From Bacteroidales bacterium (GTDB taxonomy: Bacteria > Bacteroidota > Bacteroidia > Bacteroidales > UBA932), in assembly GCA_017550655.1 (NCBI GenBank), contig JAFZOK010000013.1, positions 496,001-560,000 of the forward strand: DNA of 64,000 nt. The letters are read 5' to 3'. The position numbers and the translations under genes are program-made. Below, piece by piece: positions 1 to 8,907 of this stretch (its first letter is position 1; the number at the start of each line of letters is the position of its first letter). A model generated the notes under the pieces. It made no database searches and had not been told where the DNA came from. It was given only the letters and a program-made list of their open reading frames with translations.

Positions 1-389
1 TAGTCCAAATGATTACAAGTGATGAATCATTCAAGAGCATGCCAGTGTCGGAAAGGCAGACATTACAGATGTTTTTCTCTATTGCAGAAATGAACATGGC
101 AATTGTATTCAAGAGCAAGAACCGCTATGTCTCTACGGCAATGTTCAAGATCAACGACAAGATAGCCCAGGCCATTGGAGTGGGAAATGCAGAAATGGAT
201 AATGCAAGACAGGCTCTGGCCGAGATAAGCAATGATACCAAGATAATAGGAACTTACTCCATTGAAAACGGCATCCTGACCTTAATTTCAAAAGACGGAA
301 CAAAAGAAACATATAAACTTCTAGACAAAGACGGCAAGAGGATCCAGTCAGAACTTCCGGACAAATTGATCTACAAGCAGGCTAAATGA
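1..389 (+). CDS. Hypothetical protein, probably 5'-truncated by the window edge
   Basis: I do not recognise this protein. The frame is open from base 3, so the ATG at base 9 may be internal and the real start may lie outside the window. At least 126 residues are seen. There is no signal peptide in the visible part. The last 45 residues alternate short strands and turns around GTYSIENGILTLIS and YKLLDKDG, which resembles the closing strands of small lipocalin-like stress or lipoprotein domains common in Bacteroidota; this is a resemblance only. Its stop overlaps the start of the DUF3667 gene by 4 bases (ATGA), so the two are probably translated together. Confidence 0.6.
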   Translation, partial: VQMITSDESFKSMPVSERQTLQMFFSIAEMNMAIVFKSKNRYVSTAMFKINDKIAQAIGVGNAEMDNARQALAEISNDTKIIGTYSIENGILTLISKDGTKETYKLLDKDGKRIQSELPDKLIYKQAK

Positions 390-1447
390 ATTATTTCCGC
401 CGCACCGCACACAAGCTGAGAGAATACTTCATACTCCTTTGGCACGGCATAACCCATCCGAAGGAGAGCAAGCGGTACGACATGAAGGGTATGAACCAAA
501 CCCATACCTGCAAGAACTGCGGCCTGGAATACAAGGGAAAATTCTGCCCGAGATGCGGCCAGAAAGCCAACATCAGCAGGCTTACGCCAAGGAATCTCCT
601 TTCCAATACGCTGGAAGTCTGGGACTTCAACAACAAGAGTGTGCCGGGAACCATCCTGGAACTGTTCTACAGGCCAGGCCATTTCATCCGAGATTACCTT
701 AACGGCCACCGCGCACCGTACTATGCTCCGATTAAACTGCTGTTCCTCCTCTGCGTCATATTCGCGATAGAAATCGGGATAGGTCTTGTCAAGGATAAAA
801 ACGAGTCCCGCGACAAACTTGCCAAATACGAAAATCCCGCCAACAATAGAATTCCGGCAGACTCTCTGGAGTGGGCCTGGGCAGGCGATGACGACGAGGA
901 TGATGAGGAGGACTATGAGTTCAAGGGACCGGTAGAATCCATAACTGTTGACACGAGTCTTGATTCTCTTAAACTGAACGGCACGGTGCATACCATAGAT
1001 AGCGAAAAGGCTCAATACATCATCGCCGATTTCATCATATACGGAAAGAAGGCAAAAAAACTCAAAGATGATAACCAGGCCATCTATATCATTATTCTGA
1101 ACATTACCCTGGCCTTTATCTGCTGGCGGGTATTCAGGAAGGAAACAGTTATGGGGCATCTTTCCTACACAGAGCATTTCTTCATACAGATATACATCAG
1201 CTGCCAGATGCTGATTCTGTCAATACTGATTCTTCCGTTCCTGAAGCCAGGGGCAACGTTGCCGGGTTTCGTGCTTCCGGCTTTAATGGTATGGGATTTC
1301 AAGCAGCTGTTCCAGATATCCTGGTGGAGAAGTCTATGGAAAACCATCTGGGTTCTTGTCCTCAATACTTTTATGCTTATCCTTGCGGCAACCTTGCTAT
1401 TCGTGCTGGTGACATATATCCTGGCCGCAAAGTACGGTGCCCTGTAA
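386..1447 (+). CDS. DUF3667 family membrane protein with N-terminal zinc ribbon
   Basis: A 353-residue protein. Residues 42-57 carry a rubredoxin-like zinc ribbon, CKNCG and CPRCGQK (Cys 42, 45, 54, 57), the mark of the DUF3667 family. A short amphipathic part follows, then a hydrophobic segment near 112-130, a very acidic stretch around 165-180 (DDDEDDEEDYEF) and three or four membrane helices in the last 130 residues. The family is common in Bacteroidota and its function is not known. The start overlaps the previous stop as ATGA, suggesting coupling. Nothing in the sequence points to a catalytic role. Confidence 0.85.
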   Translation: MNYFRRTAHKLREYFILLWHGITHPKESKRYDMKGMNQTHTCKNCGLEYKGKFCPRCGQKANISRLTPRNLLSNTLEVWDFNNKSVPGTILELFYRPGHFIRDYLNGHRAPYYAPIKLLFLLCVIFAIEIGIGLVKDKNESRDKLAKYENPANNRIPADSLEWAWAGDDDEDDEEDYEFKGPVESITVDTSLDSLKLNGTVHTIDSEKAQYIIADFIIYGKKAKKLKDDNQAIYIIILNITLAFICWRVFRKETVMGHLSYTEHFFIQIYISCQMLILSILILPFLKPGATLPGFVLPALMVWDFKQLFQISWWRSLWKTIWVLVLNTFMLILAATLLFVLVTYILAAKYGAL

Positions 1448-1476
1448 GACCGGCCTGAATTTCGTATATTTGCAAT

Positions 1477-2934
1477 ATGGAACACAAAATCAGAATCAAA
1501 GAAGAGGCGGCAAGATGTCTTCTCTGCAACGACGCCCCTTGTACCAAGGTTTGTGTCAGGGGATTAGATCCGGCCCGCGGACTGCGTGCAATTAAGTTTG
1601 ACAATCTGGAATGTGCAGGACTGTACTTTTCCAGTGAAGGGTGCGGCGGATGTGACGCACCTTGTGAAAAGGGATGTATCCACTATGATTTCCCTATCCG
1701 CATAAAGGATGTGGCCGGGCAAGTTGTCAAGAGGGAGGAAAAACCTGAGGCAGACCTCTCCATTGATTTCTGCGGTATCCATTGCGAGAATCCTTTCTTC
1801 CTGGCTTCATCGGCGATCTGTACCAATTATGAAATGGTTGCAAACGCCTTTGAGATGGGATGGGGCGGTGTTGTCTACAAGACTATCTGCCTTGAGGAGA
1901 TAAACGAGGTCTCTCCAAGATTCGATTCAGTGGAGGATGAGAAGGGCGAATTCTGGGGATTCCGTAATATGGAGCAGCTCTCCGAGAACCCGCCCGAGGT
2001 TGATTTTGACATTCTTAAGAGACTTAAACAAAACTATCCGGACAAGGTTGTCATTGCCTCCATTATGGGAAAAAGTGAGGAAGAGTGGGTTAAACTTGCA
2101 AAGACCGCAGAAGCGGCCGGAGTGGATGCGGTTGAGTTAAACTACTCCTGTCCACAGATGAAATATGCGGGAATGGGCAGTGACGTAGGGCAGAACAGCG
2201 AGCTGGTAACCATTTACACTCACTTTGTCAAGCAGGCGGTGAAGATCCCGGTCATTCCGAAAATGACTCCGAATATCACCAACATAATGACTCCCGCGCA
2301 GGCGGCTTACTTCTCCGGTGCGGATGCCGTTGCCGCAATCAACACCATCAAGTCCATTACAATGAGTAACGACTCTGCCGTTTCAGGCAAAAAGACCACG
2401 TCCGGCTATTCCGGCAAGGCCATTAAACCAATTGCTCTCAGACACGTACTGGATATAACCAAGCACCCTCTTCTGAAAGGATTGCAGGTGAGCGGAATCG
2501 GAGGTATTGAAACTTGGCGGGACGCTTTGGAGTTCCTTCAGCTGGGCTGCAACAACACTCAGATCTGTACGGCAGTTATGCAATACGGCTACAGAATCAT
2601 AGATGATCTGATAGACGGTCTTTCCAATTATATGCAGACGCACAATATTGCACATCTGTCGGATATTGTGGGAAGTGAACTTCCTTCGTTTGTCCGTGCG
2701 GACTATCTGGACAGGGACACCTTTGTCATGCCTACTGTTGACAGGGAGAAATGTCTTGGTTGCGGACGCTGCTACATCTCCTGCAGAGACGGCGGACATC
2801 AGGCAATTGAGTTTGACGGGGAGCGTAAGCCGCACATCCTGGGAAAGAAATGCGTGGGTTGTCACCTCTGCCGCCTCGTCTGCCCGAGTGGGGCCATAGG
2901 AATAGCCAGGAGGGTTAATAAACGCAAGAATTAG
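1477..2934 (+). CDS. preA: PreA-like dihydropyrimidine dehydrogenase subunit with N-terminal Cys-rich domain
   Basis: A 485-residue iron-sulfur flavoprotein. Residues 1-85 contain CLLCNDAPCTKVC and CGGCDAPCEKGC, matching a shortened version of the N-terminal cluster domain of dihydropyrimidine dehydrogenase and PreT. Residues about 95-405 form a dihydroorotate-dehydrogenase-like FMN barrel; the NYSCPQM motif holds the cysteine used as general acid in dihydropyrimidine dehydrogenases. The C-terminus has two 4Fe-4S motifs (CLGCGRCYISC and CVGCHLCRLVC). The known reaction of PreTA is NADH-dependent reduction of uracil and thymine. No PreT flavoprotein lies next to it, so the electron donor is unclear. 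The start is the first ATG after the upstream stop and gives a full N-terminal cluster domain. Confidence 0.85.
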   Translation: MEHKIRIKEEAARCLLCNDAPCTKVCVRGLDPARGLRAIKFDNLECAGLYFSSEGCGGCDAPCEKGCIHYDFPIRIKDVAGQVVKREEKPEADLSIDFCGIHCENPFFLASSAICTNYEMVANAFEMGWGGVVYKTICLEEINEVSPRFDSVEDEKGEFWGFRNMEQLSENPPEVDFDILKRLKQNYPDKVVIASIMGKSEEEWVKLAKTAEAAGVDAVELNYSCPQMKYAGMGSDVGQNSELVTIYTHFVKQAVKIPVIPKMTPNITNIMTPAQAAYFSGADAVAAINTIKSITMSNDSAVSGKKTTSGYSGKAIKPIALRHVLDITKHPLLKGLQVSGIGGIETWRDALEFLQLGCNNTQICTAVMQYGYRIIDDLIDGLSNYMQTHNIAHLSDIVGSELPSFVRADYLDRDTFVMPTVDREKCLGCGRCYISCRDGGHQAIEFDGERKPHILGKKCVGCHLCRLVCPSGAIGIARRVNKRKN

Positions 2935-2951
2935 TTTAAAAATCAAATATC

Positions 2952-3653
2952 ATGAAGAAAGTATTTTTGACGCTTATGGCGGTTCTGGCCTTTGCGGGCC
3001 TTAGGGCACAGGAGGTTAATGTTGAAGTGAGCCCTATCAATGAAAGCACTCTGGAACAAGAGGGATTCAACGTATTCTTCCTTAACAGCATGAATTTCGG
3101 ATTTGTCTCTCCACTGAGCCAGCCGGAAGGAATGGGAGCAAAGCACTTTGGCTCCTATGAATTGGGTATCAACGTGTTTGAACTTTCCTACACTCCTGTT
3201 GTGGGCCAGAATGTTTCATTCGCGATGGGACTGGCAGACAGGTTCTTCAAGACCCGCCACAAATCTATCATTAACAATAGAGACGGTGTTTATTTCCTTG
3301 AACCGTTCCCTGCAGGGACAGAGGGTAACCGCAAGAGAAAATCCAGACTGGATGTTTACAGCCTTAACGCTTCTGTTGGCTACAAGGTCAAGGTTTCAGA
3401 CCAGTTAAACATCGGCTTTGATGTAATCGGCAACTACAACTTCGGGGCAAAGAGCGTGTCCAAGTACAAGATGGGAGGAGACAAGAAAAAAATCACCCAC
3501 AGGCATTTCAAGACACAGAAGTTCACTCCGGAATACAGGATAACCTTCGGGTTCGAGGATGTTGACTTTTATATAAAGTTTGCTCCGCATTCCCTCTTCC
3601 AGAAGGAATATGGTCCTAAGCTTACCTATATGTCCATAGGTTTCCTCTTCTAG
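2952..3653 (+). CDS. Secreted outer-membrane beta-barrel protein
   Basis: A 233-residue protein with a signal peptide (MKKVFLTLMAVLAFAGLRAQ, cleavage after RAQ). The mature part alternates polar and hydrophobic residues in strand-sized runs, and the last residues (LTYMSIGFLF) end in an aromatic, as outer-membrane barrels do for BAM recognition. It fits the PorT/OmpW-like small barrels common in Bacteroidales. The lysine-rich run KMGGDKKKITHRHFK is probably a surface loop. The ligand or role cannot be told. It lies 17 bases after the preA-like gene and may be co-transcribed with it. Confidence 0.75.
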   Translation: MKKVFLTLMAVLAFAGLRAQEVNVEVSPINESTLEQEGFNVFFLNSMNFGFVSPLSQPEGMGAKHFGSYELGINVFELSYTPVVGQNVSFAMGLADRFFKTRHKSIINNRDGVYFLEPFPAGTEGNRKRKSRLDVYSLNASVGYKVKVSDQLNIGFDVIGNYNFGAKSVSKYKMGGDKKKITHRHFKTQKFTPEYRITFGFEDVDFYIKFAPHSLFQKEYGPKLTYMSIGFLF

Positions 3654-3682
3654 AAATTATTCTATTACCCAAGCTTGTATCT

Positions 3683-4453
3683 ATGAAACACTGGAGTCTT
3701 TTGTTGCTTGCCTTCTTGTTCTCTCTGACGGTTAAGGCGCAATCATACGAATACGGGAAGCTTCGCTGCGCGGACGGCGATACCCTCCTTTACCGTTATC
3801 TCGTTCCGCAAAAGACGGATAATATCGAAAAGTATCCTCTTGTCCTTTATCTGCACACTTCCGGCGAAAGGGGCAACGACAATGAAAGAACCACCTTTGG
3901 AGCCCAGATGTTCCAAAATCCTTGTAATCGCGATGATTATCCGTGCTTTGTTATTGTGCCGCAGTGCCCGGAGGGCCGTACCTGGGCATTTGACAAGAGC
4001 CCGGGCTCCTACGATTTCCCGAAGGATTACCCCGAGAGCAAGATGATGAAACAGGTAATGGAACTCGTGCGTCTTTTCATGCAGCGTCCAGACGTAGATC
4101 CGGACAGGGTGTACATCTATGGAATGTCTATGGGCGGAATCGGCGCTTTTGATGCAGTGGCTCGTCATCCGGATATCTTTGCCGCTGCGGTTCCTATCTG
4201 TGGAGACATCAACCCTGACAGGCTTGGAAATTTCGAGGGCGTGTCCTGGAGTCTTTACCACGGTGACAGTGACCCAGCCGTTCCGGTTTCAGGTTCCAGG
4301 GATGCCTACCGTGCCCTGAAGGCCGCGGGAGCGGATGTCCGCTACCACGAGTTCCCGGGTTGCGGACACGTCTGCTGGTGGAAAGCCTTCGAGATGCCGG
4401 ATTTCATGTCATGGATGTTCTCCAAGAGCAAGAAGAAGGTCAAGACCCAATAA
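3683..4453 (+). CDS. Secreted alpha/beta hydrolase (esterase / prolyl-oligopeptidase-like)
   Basis: A 256-residue secreted hydrolase: signal peptide through KAQ (residue 20), then an alpha/beta hydrolase fold. The oxyanion region is YLHTSGERG (residues 56-64). The nucleophile elbow is GMSMGG with Ser149; the acid is probably Asp197 in HGDSDPAVP and the base His229 in GCGH. This pattern matches the PHB-depolymerase/CE1-like and dienelactone-type esterases that Bacteroidota export to the periplasm, often to deacylate polysaccharides. The substrate cannot be read from the sequence; no glycan-utilisation genes lie nearby. It follows the barrel gene by 29 bases. Confidence 0.8.
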   Translation: MKHWSLLLLAFLFSLTVKAQSYEYGKLRCADGDTLLYRYLVPQKTDNIEKYPLVLYLHTSGERGNDNERTTFGAQMFQNPCNRDDYPCFVIVPQCPEGRTWAFDKSPGSYDFPKDYPESKMMKQVMELVRLFMQRPDVDPDRVYIYGMSMGGIGAFDAVARHPDIFAAAVPICGDINPDRLGNFEGVSWSLYHGDSDPAVPVSGSRDAYRALKAAGADVRYHEFPGCGHVCWWKAFEMPDFMSWMFSKSKKKVKTQ

Positions 4454-4572
4454 CAATTGCTAGCAAAAACCACATTATTTCTGTCTGGCACTTTACTTTT
4501 GATTTTTCGCCGAGTCAAAAAGTATAGCAATTAATCAAGTGTTCATAGATTCGTTTTTTTCGATTAGTTGTC

Positions 4573-4609
4573 GCGGGAGTTGCTTTTGTGGCTCCCGCTT
4601 TCTATTTTT
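4573..4609 (+). terminator. Hairpin with T-rich tail upstream of dsbD
   Basis: A perfect 7-bp stem, GCGGGAG (4573-4579) with CTCCCGC (4592-4598), followed by a T-rich stretch. It fits a rho-independent terminator for the esterase gene, or an attenuator in the dsbD leader since it lies only 24 bases before the dsbD ATG. The rest of this 180-base gap is A+T-rich and holds a TTGCTAGCAA palindrome at 4457-4466 with no clear role. Confidence 0.55.
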
Positions 4610-4632
4610 GTCTGGCGTAGAAATCTAGTTTT

Positions 4633-6594
4633 ATGAATGTTTTGAGAAGATTGGCGCTGATGCTGGCCCTGTGTTTTTCCTTTGGGGCCTCTTATGCGCA
4701 GTTTGATATAGGGCAGCCGGTTAAATGGAAGGCTTCTCTGGAAGAGTTGTCTGACGGAGTGTTTGAGGTTCAGGTTGCTGCAGTGATTAACAAGGAGTGG
4801 CACACATACGGGCTGGGGCCATACGACGGAGGCCCTAATCCAACAATCCTGACTGTTGTGGGAGAGGGGGTTGAGCTTGTTGGGGAACCTTATGTGAAGC
4901 AGGGCGGAAAGAAGGTCTTTGACGATGTGTTCGGAATGGAAATAGACCTTCTGGAAGACGGGGATGTTATTGCCCAGAAGGTTAAGCTGGGGGCAGGGGC
5001 CGGAAAGATTGACGTGGGCGTGGAGTGGCAGGCCTGCACGGAAGGAAGCTGCGCCCCTCCGGATGAGGTTCACCTGACGCTTTCCGCTCCGGAGACCGTT
5101 GCCGCACCGGAAGGAAAGAAGGCAGGTTCCCTGTGGGGCTTCATTCTGGAAGCCATCGGATGGGGGCTGCTGGCTCTTCTGACTCCTTGCGTGTTCCCGA
5201 TGATTCCTATGACAGTTTCCTTCTTCCTGAAGCAGAACGAGAAGAATCCGGCAAAGGGAAAGTTCATGGCGCTGCTCTACGGAATCTGCATAGTGCTGAT
5301 TTACACCATCCCTATAGCGGTGATAATCCTCCTGACAAGGCTTATCAGCGGCAATATGGCCGCGGATATCTTCAACTGGATTGCCACCAGCTGGATCAAC
5401 GTGATCTTCTTCCTGATTTTTGTGCTGTTCGCACTTAGTTTCTTCGGGGCGTTCGAGTTGGTGCTTCCGAGTTCTGTGGTCAACAAGGCCGACAGCAAAT
5501 CCAATCGCGGAGGAATAATAGGGGTGTTCTTTATGGCGCTTACCCTGGTGCTGGTTTCATTCTCCTGCACAGGCCCTATTGTCGGCTCGGCGATAATCAA
5601 GAGCATGCAGGGAGAGATAATGACGCCGATTATCGTGATGCTGGTGTTCTCCATTGTTTTCGCCATTCCGTTCACGATATTCGCCTTTGCTCCGTCTTTG
5701 CTTAAAAAGTTGCCGAAGAGCGGAGGATGGCTCAACAGCGTTAAGGTGGTGCTGGGATTCATTGAGCTGGCTCTGGGCATGAAGTTCCTGAGCGTGGCGG
5801 ACCAGACCTACCACTGGGGAATTCTGGACAGGGAGGTTTATCTGGCGTTCTGGATTGTGATTGCCGGACTGCTGGGAATGTATCTTATCGGCAAGCTGAG
5901 GTTCAAATACGATTCTCCTAAGGAATATGTAGGTGTAGGAAGGCTTATTCTGGCAATAATCACCTTTGCGTTTATGGTGTATATGATTCCGGGTCTGTGG
6001 GGTGCGCCTCTGAAGGCCTTGAGCGGATATCTTCCTCCAATGCAGACGCAGGACTTTGTGGTGGTGCACACAAGCGGAGCGGAAATGGGAACCTTCGGAT
6101 TCTCCACAGAGGCGGAGAAAGCAGTGCTTGCAGACAGAAAGTACTCGGACAAGCTGCACCTTCCGCACGGCCTGGTGGGATACTTTACCTTTGACGAGGC
6201 CCTTAAAGCATCCAGGGAGCAGGGCAAGCCGATATTCTTCGACTTTACCGGGCACGGCTGCGTTAACTGCCGCGAGATGGAGGCCAGGGTCTGGAGCGAT
6301 CCGAAAGTTCTGGACATGCTCAGAAACGACTTTGTGATCTGCTCCCTCTACGGAGACGACAAGATGGAGGTGCTGCCGGAAGATTACCGCACGCTTGAAG
6401 ACGGTACTGTCCTCAAGGGAATGGGCAAGATAAACTCCCGCTTCGTGATGGAGAAGTTCAACGCCAATGCCCAGCCGTTCTACCTGGTGCTGGATTCAGA
6501 CGGAAATCCGCTGGTTGAGCCTATGGGCTACAACCTCAATGTGGACAATTACGTCGATTTTCTGAAGAAAGGCCTTTCCGCCTACGGCAAATAA
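4633..6594 (+). CDS. dsbD: Thiol:disulfide interchange protein DsbD
   Basis: A 653-residue membrane reductase that passes electrons from cytoplasmic thioredoxin to periplasmic thiols. Signal peptide to about residue 22 (SYAQ); periplasmic N-domain with the paired cysteines CTEGSC near 137-142; a CcdA-type membrane core with the transmembrane cysteines in LTPCVFPMIP and SFSCTGP; and a C-terminal thioredoxin domain with GCVNC (Cys543 and Cys546). All six working cysteines of DsbD are therefore present. The gene stands alone after a terminator-like hairpin and ends directly against the convergent purN stop. Confidence 0.93.
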   Translation: MNVLRRLALMLALCFSFGASYAQFDIGQPVKWKASLEELSDGVFEVQVAAVINKEWHTYGLGPYDGGPNPTILTVVGEGVELVGEPYVKQGGKKVFDDVFGMEIDLLEDGDVIAQKVKLGAGAGKIDVGVEWQACTEGSCAPPDEVHLTLSAPETVAAPEGKKAGSLWGFILEAIGWGLLALLTPCVFPMIPMTVSFFLKQNEKNPAKGKFMALLYGICIVLIYTIPIAVIILLTRLISGNMAADIFNWIATSWINVIFFLIFVLFALSFFGAFELVLPSSVVNKADSKSNRGGIIGVFFMALTLVLVSFSCTGPIVGSAIIKSMQGEIMTPIIVMLVFSIVFAIPFTIFAFAPSLLKKLPKSGGWLNSVKVVLGFIELALGMKFLSVADQTYHWGILDREVYLAFWIVIAGLLGMYLIGKLRFKYDSPKEYVGVGRLILAIITFAFMVYMIPGLWGAPLKALSGYLPPMQTQDFVVVHTSGAEMGTFGFSTEAEKAVLADRKYSDKLHLPHGLVGYFTFDEALKASREQGKPIFFDFTGHGCVNCREMEARVWSDPKVLDMLRNDFVICSLYGDDKMEVLPEDYRTLEDGTVLKGMGKINSRFVMEKFNANAQPFYLVLDSDGNPLVEPMGYNLNVDNYVDFLKKGLSAYGK

Positions 6595-7158
6595 TCAGAG
6601 AGTATTCAGATAAGCCTCTGCGATGCGCGGGTAGTCTGCCTGCTCGCGGATGTGGATTTTAGCCTCCAGGCTTTCCAGAGTCTCGTCATCGCTGAGGATG
6701 AAACTGGACTGGAAGAAGATTTTGCCGTGATCCATCTCCTCATCTACGAGGTGGATGGTGATGCCGCTGTATTTTTCCCTGTTTTCCAGCACGGCCTTGT
6801 GGACTCTCTCCCCGTACATTCCCTTGCCACCGTATTTTGGAAGCAGAGCGGGATGGATGTTGATGATCCTGTCCGGATAAAGGTCTATCAGTTCCTTCGG
6901 AACCTTGAGAAGGTAGCCGGCAAGAAGGATGAAGTTGATTTCCTTTTCCTTTAGTATCGCGATGATTTCATTTGTGTCTTTGGTCACGGCAGTGGGAACG
7001 TTGAGGTTCCTGGCCCTGGTCAGGACATAGGCTTCGGGTTTGTTGCAGACCACGAGCTCAACTCTGGCCTTCTGGCCTTTCAGTTCATAATTGAAGTGGC
7101 GGATAAGATTTTCTGCATTGGTTCCGCTGCCCGATGCAAACACTGCTATCTTAAACAT
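6595..7158 (-). CDS. purN: Phosphoribosylglycinamide formyltransferase (GART)
   Basis: A 187-residue enzyme of de novo purine synthesis that transfers the formyl group of 10-formyl-THF to GAR. The phosphate-binding loop SGSGTNAENLI is at residues 9-19. The catalytic Asn and His are in INIHPALLPKYGGKGMYG, and the catalytic Asp is in VDEEMDHG. Length is close to the usual 190-210. It reads towards dsbD, with its stop directly beside the dsbD stop. No signal for purine regulation is visible in the short leader. Confidence 0.95.
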   Translation of the reverse strand: MFKIAVFASGSGTNAENLIRHFNYELKGQKARVELVVCNKPEAYVLTRARNLNVPTAVTKDTNEIIAILKEKEINFILLAGYLLKVPKELIDLYPDRIINIHPALLPKYGGKGMYGERVHKAVLENREKYSGITIHLVDEEMDHGKIFFQSSFILSDDETLESLEAKIHIREQADYPRIAEAYLNTL

Positions 7159-7273
7159 TATTGTCTTTCCGGGGTATCTGGATTACACTTTTTAGGCTCT
7201 GGCACGCCTCTTGCTTGGAGAGCGTGGCGTAACGGCCTGCAATGGACAAATATACTCATTAAAAAATTTTGTT

Positions 7274-7281
7274 TATATTTG
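7274..7281 (+). promoter_or_regulatory. Putative -7 box of the acpP promoter
   Basis: TATATTTG matches the Bacteroidota -7 consensus TAnnTTTG and lies 48 bases before the acpP ATG, in an A+T-rich region. No matching TTTG is found 19-21 bases upstream, so only one of the two elements is convincing. Confidence 0.5.
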
Positions 7282-7329
7282 CAGCCTACTAAAATTATAA
7301 ACTTATTGTATTAACTAAAATTTTTGATC

Positions 7330-7566
7330 ATGGCAGACATTACTTCAAAAGTTAAGGAGATCATCGTTGAGAAGCTTGGTGTTGACGAGGCAGAGATTAC
7401 CCCTGAGGCAAACTTCACAAAGGATCTTGGTGCTGATTCTCTGGACACAGTTGAACTGATTATGGATTTCGAGAAGGCTTTCGAGATCACAATCCCTGAA
7501 GAGGAAGCTCAGAAAATAGCTACCGTAGGTGATGCTATCAAATATATTGAGGCTCAGAAGAAATAA
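7330..7566 (+). CDS. acpP: Acyl carrier protein (fatty-acid synthesis)
   Basis: A 78-residue acidic four-helix carrier. The phosphopantetheine site is Ser37 in GADSLD. The ATG at 7330 gives [10 protein letters not shown], the normal ACP start; an upstream in-frame TTG at 7324 is less likely. It is followed by fabF, the classic type II fatty-acid synthase pair, with a strong hairpin between them. A second, smaller and more divergent ACP is encoded near 60.6 kb; this one is clearly the housekeeping copy. Confidence 0.97.
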   Translation: MADITSKVKEIIVEKLGVDEAEITPEANFTKDLGADSLDTVELIMDFEKAFEITIPEEEAQKIATVGDAIKYIEAQKK

Positions 7567-7584
7567 GCATCAATAACTGATTGA

Positions 7585-7629
7585 GGGGAAACCTTGAAGC
7601 GTAAAAACTGCAGGTTTCCCCCTTTTTTT
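7585..7629 (+). terminator. Terminator-like hairpin between acpP and fabF
   Basis: A perfect 10-bp stem, GGGGAAACCT (7585-7594) with AGGTTTCCCC (7612-7621), loop of 17 bases, followed by seven T. This has the form of a rho-independent terminator inside an otherwise continuous pair. It would allow much more acpP than fabF transcript, matching the high cellular demand for ACP (inference). Confidence 0.75.
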
Positions 7630-7653
7630 GATAATCCTAAAACAAAGATATTT

Positions 7654-8907
7654 ATGGAAAAGAGGAGAGTCGTCGTTACCGGACTCGGCACAGTCAACCC
7701 CCTTGGAAAGACCGTTGAGGAATATTTCAACTCTCTTGATGCCGGAGTAAGCGGGGCGGGCCCTATCACAAGGTTCGATGCAACCGAATTCAACACCAGA
7801 TTTGCCTGCGAGGTCAAGGACTTTGATCCGCTCCAGTACATAGAGAGGAAGGAAGCCCGCAAGATGGACCGCTACTGCCAGTTTGCGGTAGTTGCTGCAG
7901 ACCAGGCCGTTGCAGATGCTGCCATCAATCTTGAGACGATAGACAAGTCCAGGGTTGGCGTTATCATCGGATCCGGCGTGGGCGGCATAGAGACTATGAC
8001 CAACGACGTTACGGACTTTGTTGTTAACGGAAGCCATCCGAGATTCAGCCCTTTCCTCATTCCAAAAATGATTGCGGACATTGCAGCGGGATTCGTATCC
8101 ATCAAGTATGGTTTTATGGGTCCTAACTTTGCAACCGTTTCCGCTTGCGCTTCCTCATCCCACGCCATTCACTGCGCATACGACCTTATCCTTCTGGACG
8201 AGGCCGATATGATTGTGACCGGCGGTGCAGAGGCAGCAGTAACGATTCCGGGAGTGGGAGGCTTCAACTCCGCGAAGGCTCTCTCCACCCGCAACGACGA
8301 TCCCAAGACAGCCTCCCGTCCGTTTGACAAGGACAGGGACGGCTTTGTTCTGGGAGAAGGTGCCGGTATCCTGATACTTGAGGAATACGAGCACGCAAAA
8401 GCAAGAGGCGCAAAGATTTACGCAGAACTTAAGGGCTGCGGCATAAGCGCTGACGCTCATCACATTACAGCCCCTCATCCGGAGGGACTCGGCGCAAAGG
8501 CCGCAATGACCACCGCACTGAAGAGAGCCGGTGTAAAGCCTGAAGAGGTGGACTATATCAACGTTCACGGAACATCCACCCATCTTGGAGACATCGCTGA
8601 GCTTATAGCCATTAAGGAGGTATTCGGCGATGCGGCTTACAAGCTGAACATTTCTTCCACCAAGTCTATGACCGGCCATCTGCTGGGAGCAGCCGGAGCC
8701 GTTGAGGCAATGGCCTGCATCCACGCCATCAACAGTGGCATCATTCCTCCTACGATCAACCACTTTACGGATGATCCGGAGATTGACCCGAAACTGAACC
8801 TTACCTTCAATGTTCCTCAGAAGAGGGATGTAAAGGTAGCCCTCAGCAACACCTTCGGGTTCGGCGGCCACAACAGCACGATGATTTTCGGCAAAATGGA
8901 AGATTAG
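7654..8907 (+). CDS. fabF: 3-oxoacyl-ACP synthase II
   Basis: A 417-residue condensing enzyme that elongates acyl-ACP with malonyl-ACP. The catalytic Cys165 is in TVSACASSSHAIHCA, and the two histidines are in VHGTSTHLGD and MTGHLLGAAG. The C-terminal NTFGFGGHN glycine-rich loop is intact. The ATG at 7654 (MEKRRVVVTGLG) is the proper start; an in-frame TTG upstream falls in the terminator stem. The 3' end overlaps the convergent rodA end by 4 bases. Confidence 0.96.
   Translation: MEKRRVVVTGLGTVNPLGKTVEEYFNSLDAGVSGAGPITRFDATEFNTRFACEVKDFDPLQYIERKEARKMDRYCQFAVVAADQAVADAAINLETIDKSRVGVIIGSGVGGIETMTNDVTDFVVNGSHPRFSPFLIPKMIADIAAGFVSIKYGFMGPNFATVSACASSSHAIHCAYDLILLDEADMIVTGGAEAAVTIPGVGGFNSAKALSTRNDDPKTASRPFDKDRDGFVLGEGAGILILEEYEHAKARGAKIYAELKGCGISADAHHITAPHPEGLGAKAAMTTALKRAGVKPEEVDYINVHGTSTHLGDIAELIAIKEVFGDAAYKLNISSTKSMTGHLLGAAGAVEAMACIHAINSGIIPPTINHFTDDPEIDPKLNLTFNVPQKRDVKVALSNTFGFGGHNSTMIFGKMED

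Noticed and set aside
7159-7330. tRNA or small RNA gene between purN and acpP
   Set aside because: No cloverleaf arms or T-loop sequence were found; the A+T-rich part is explained by a promoter.
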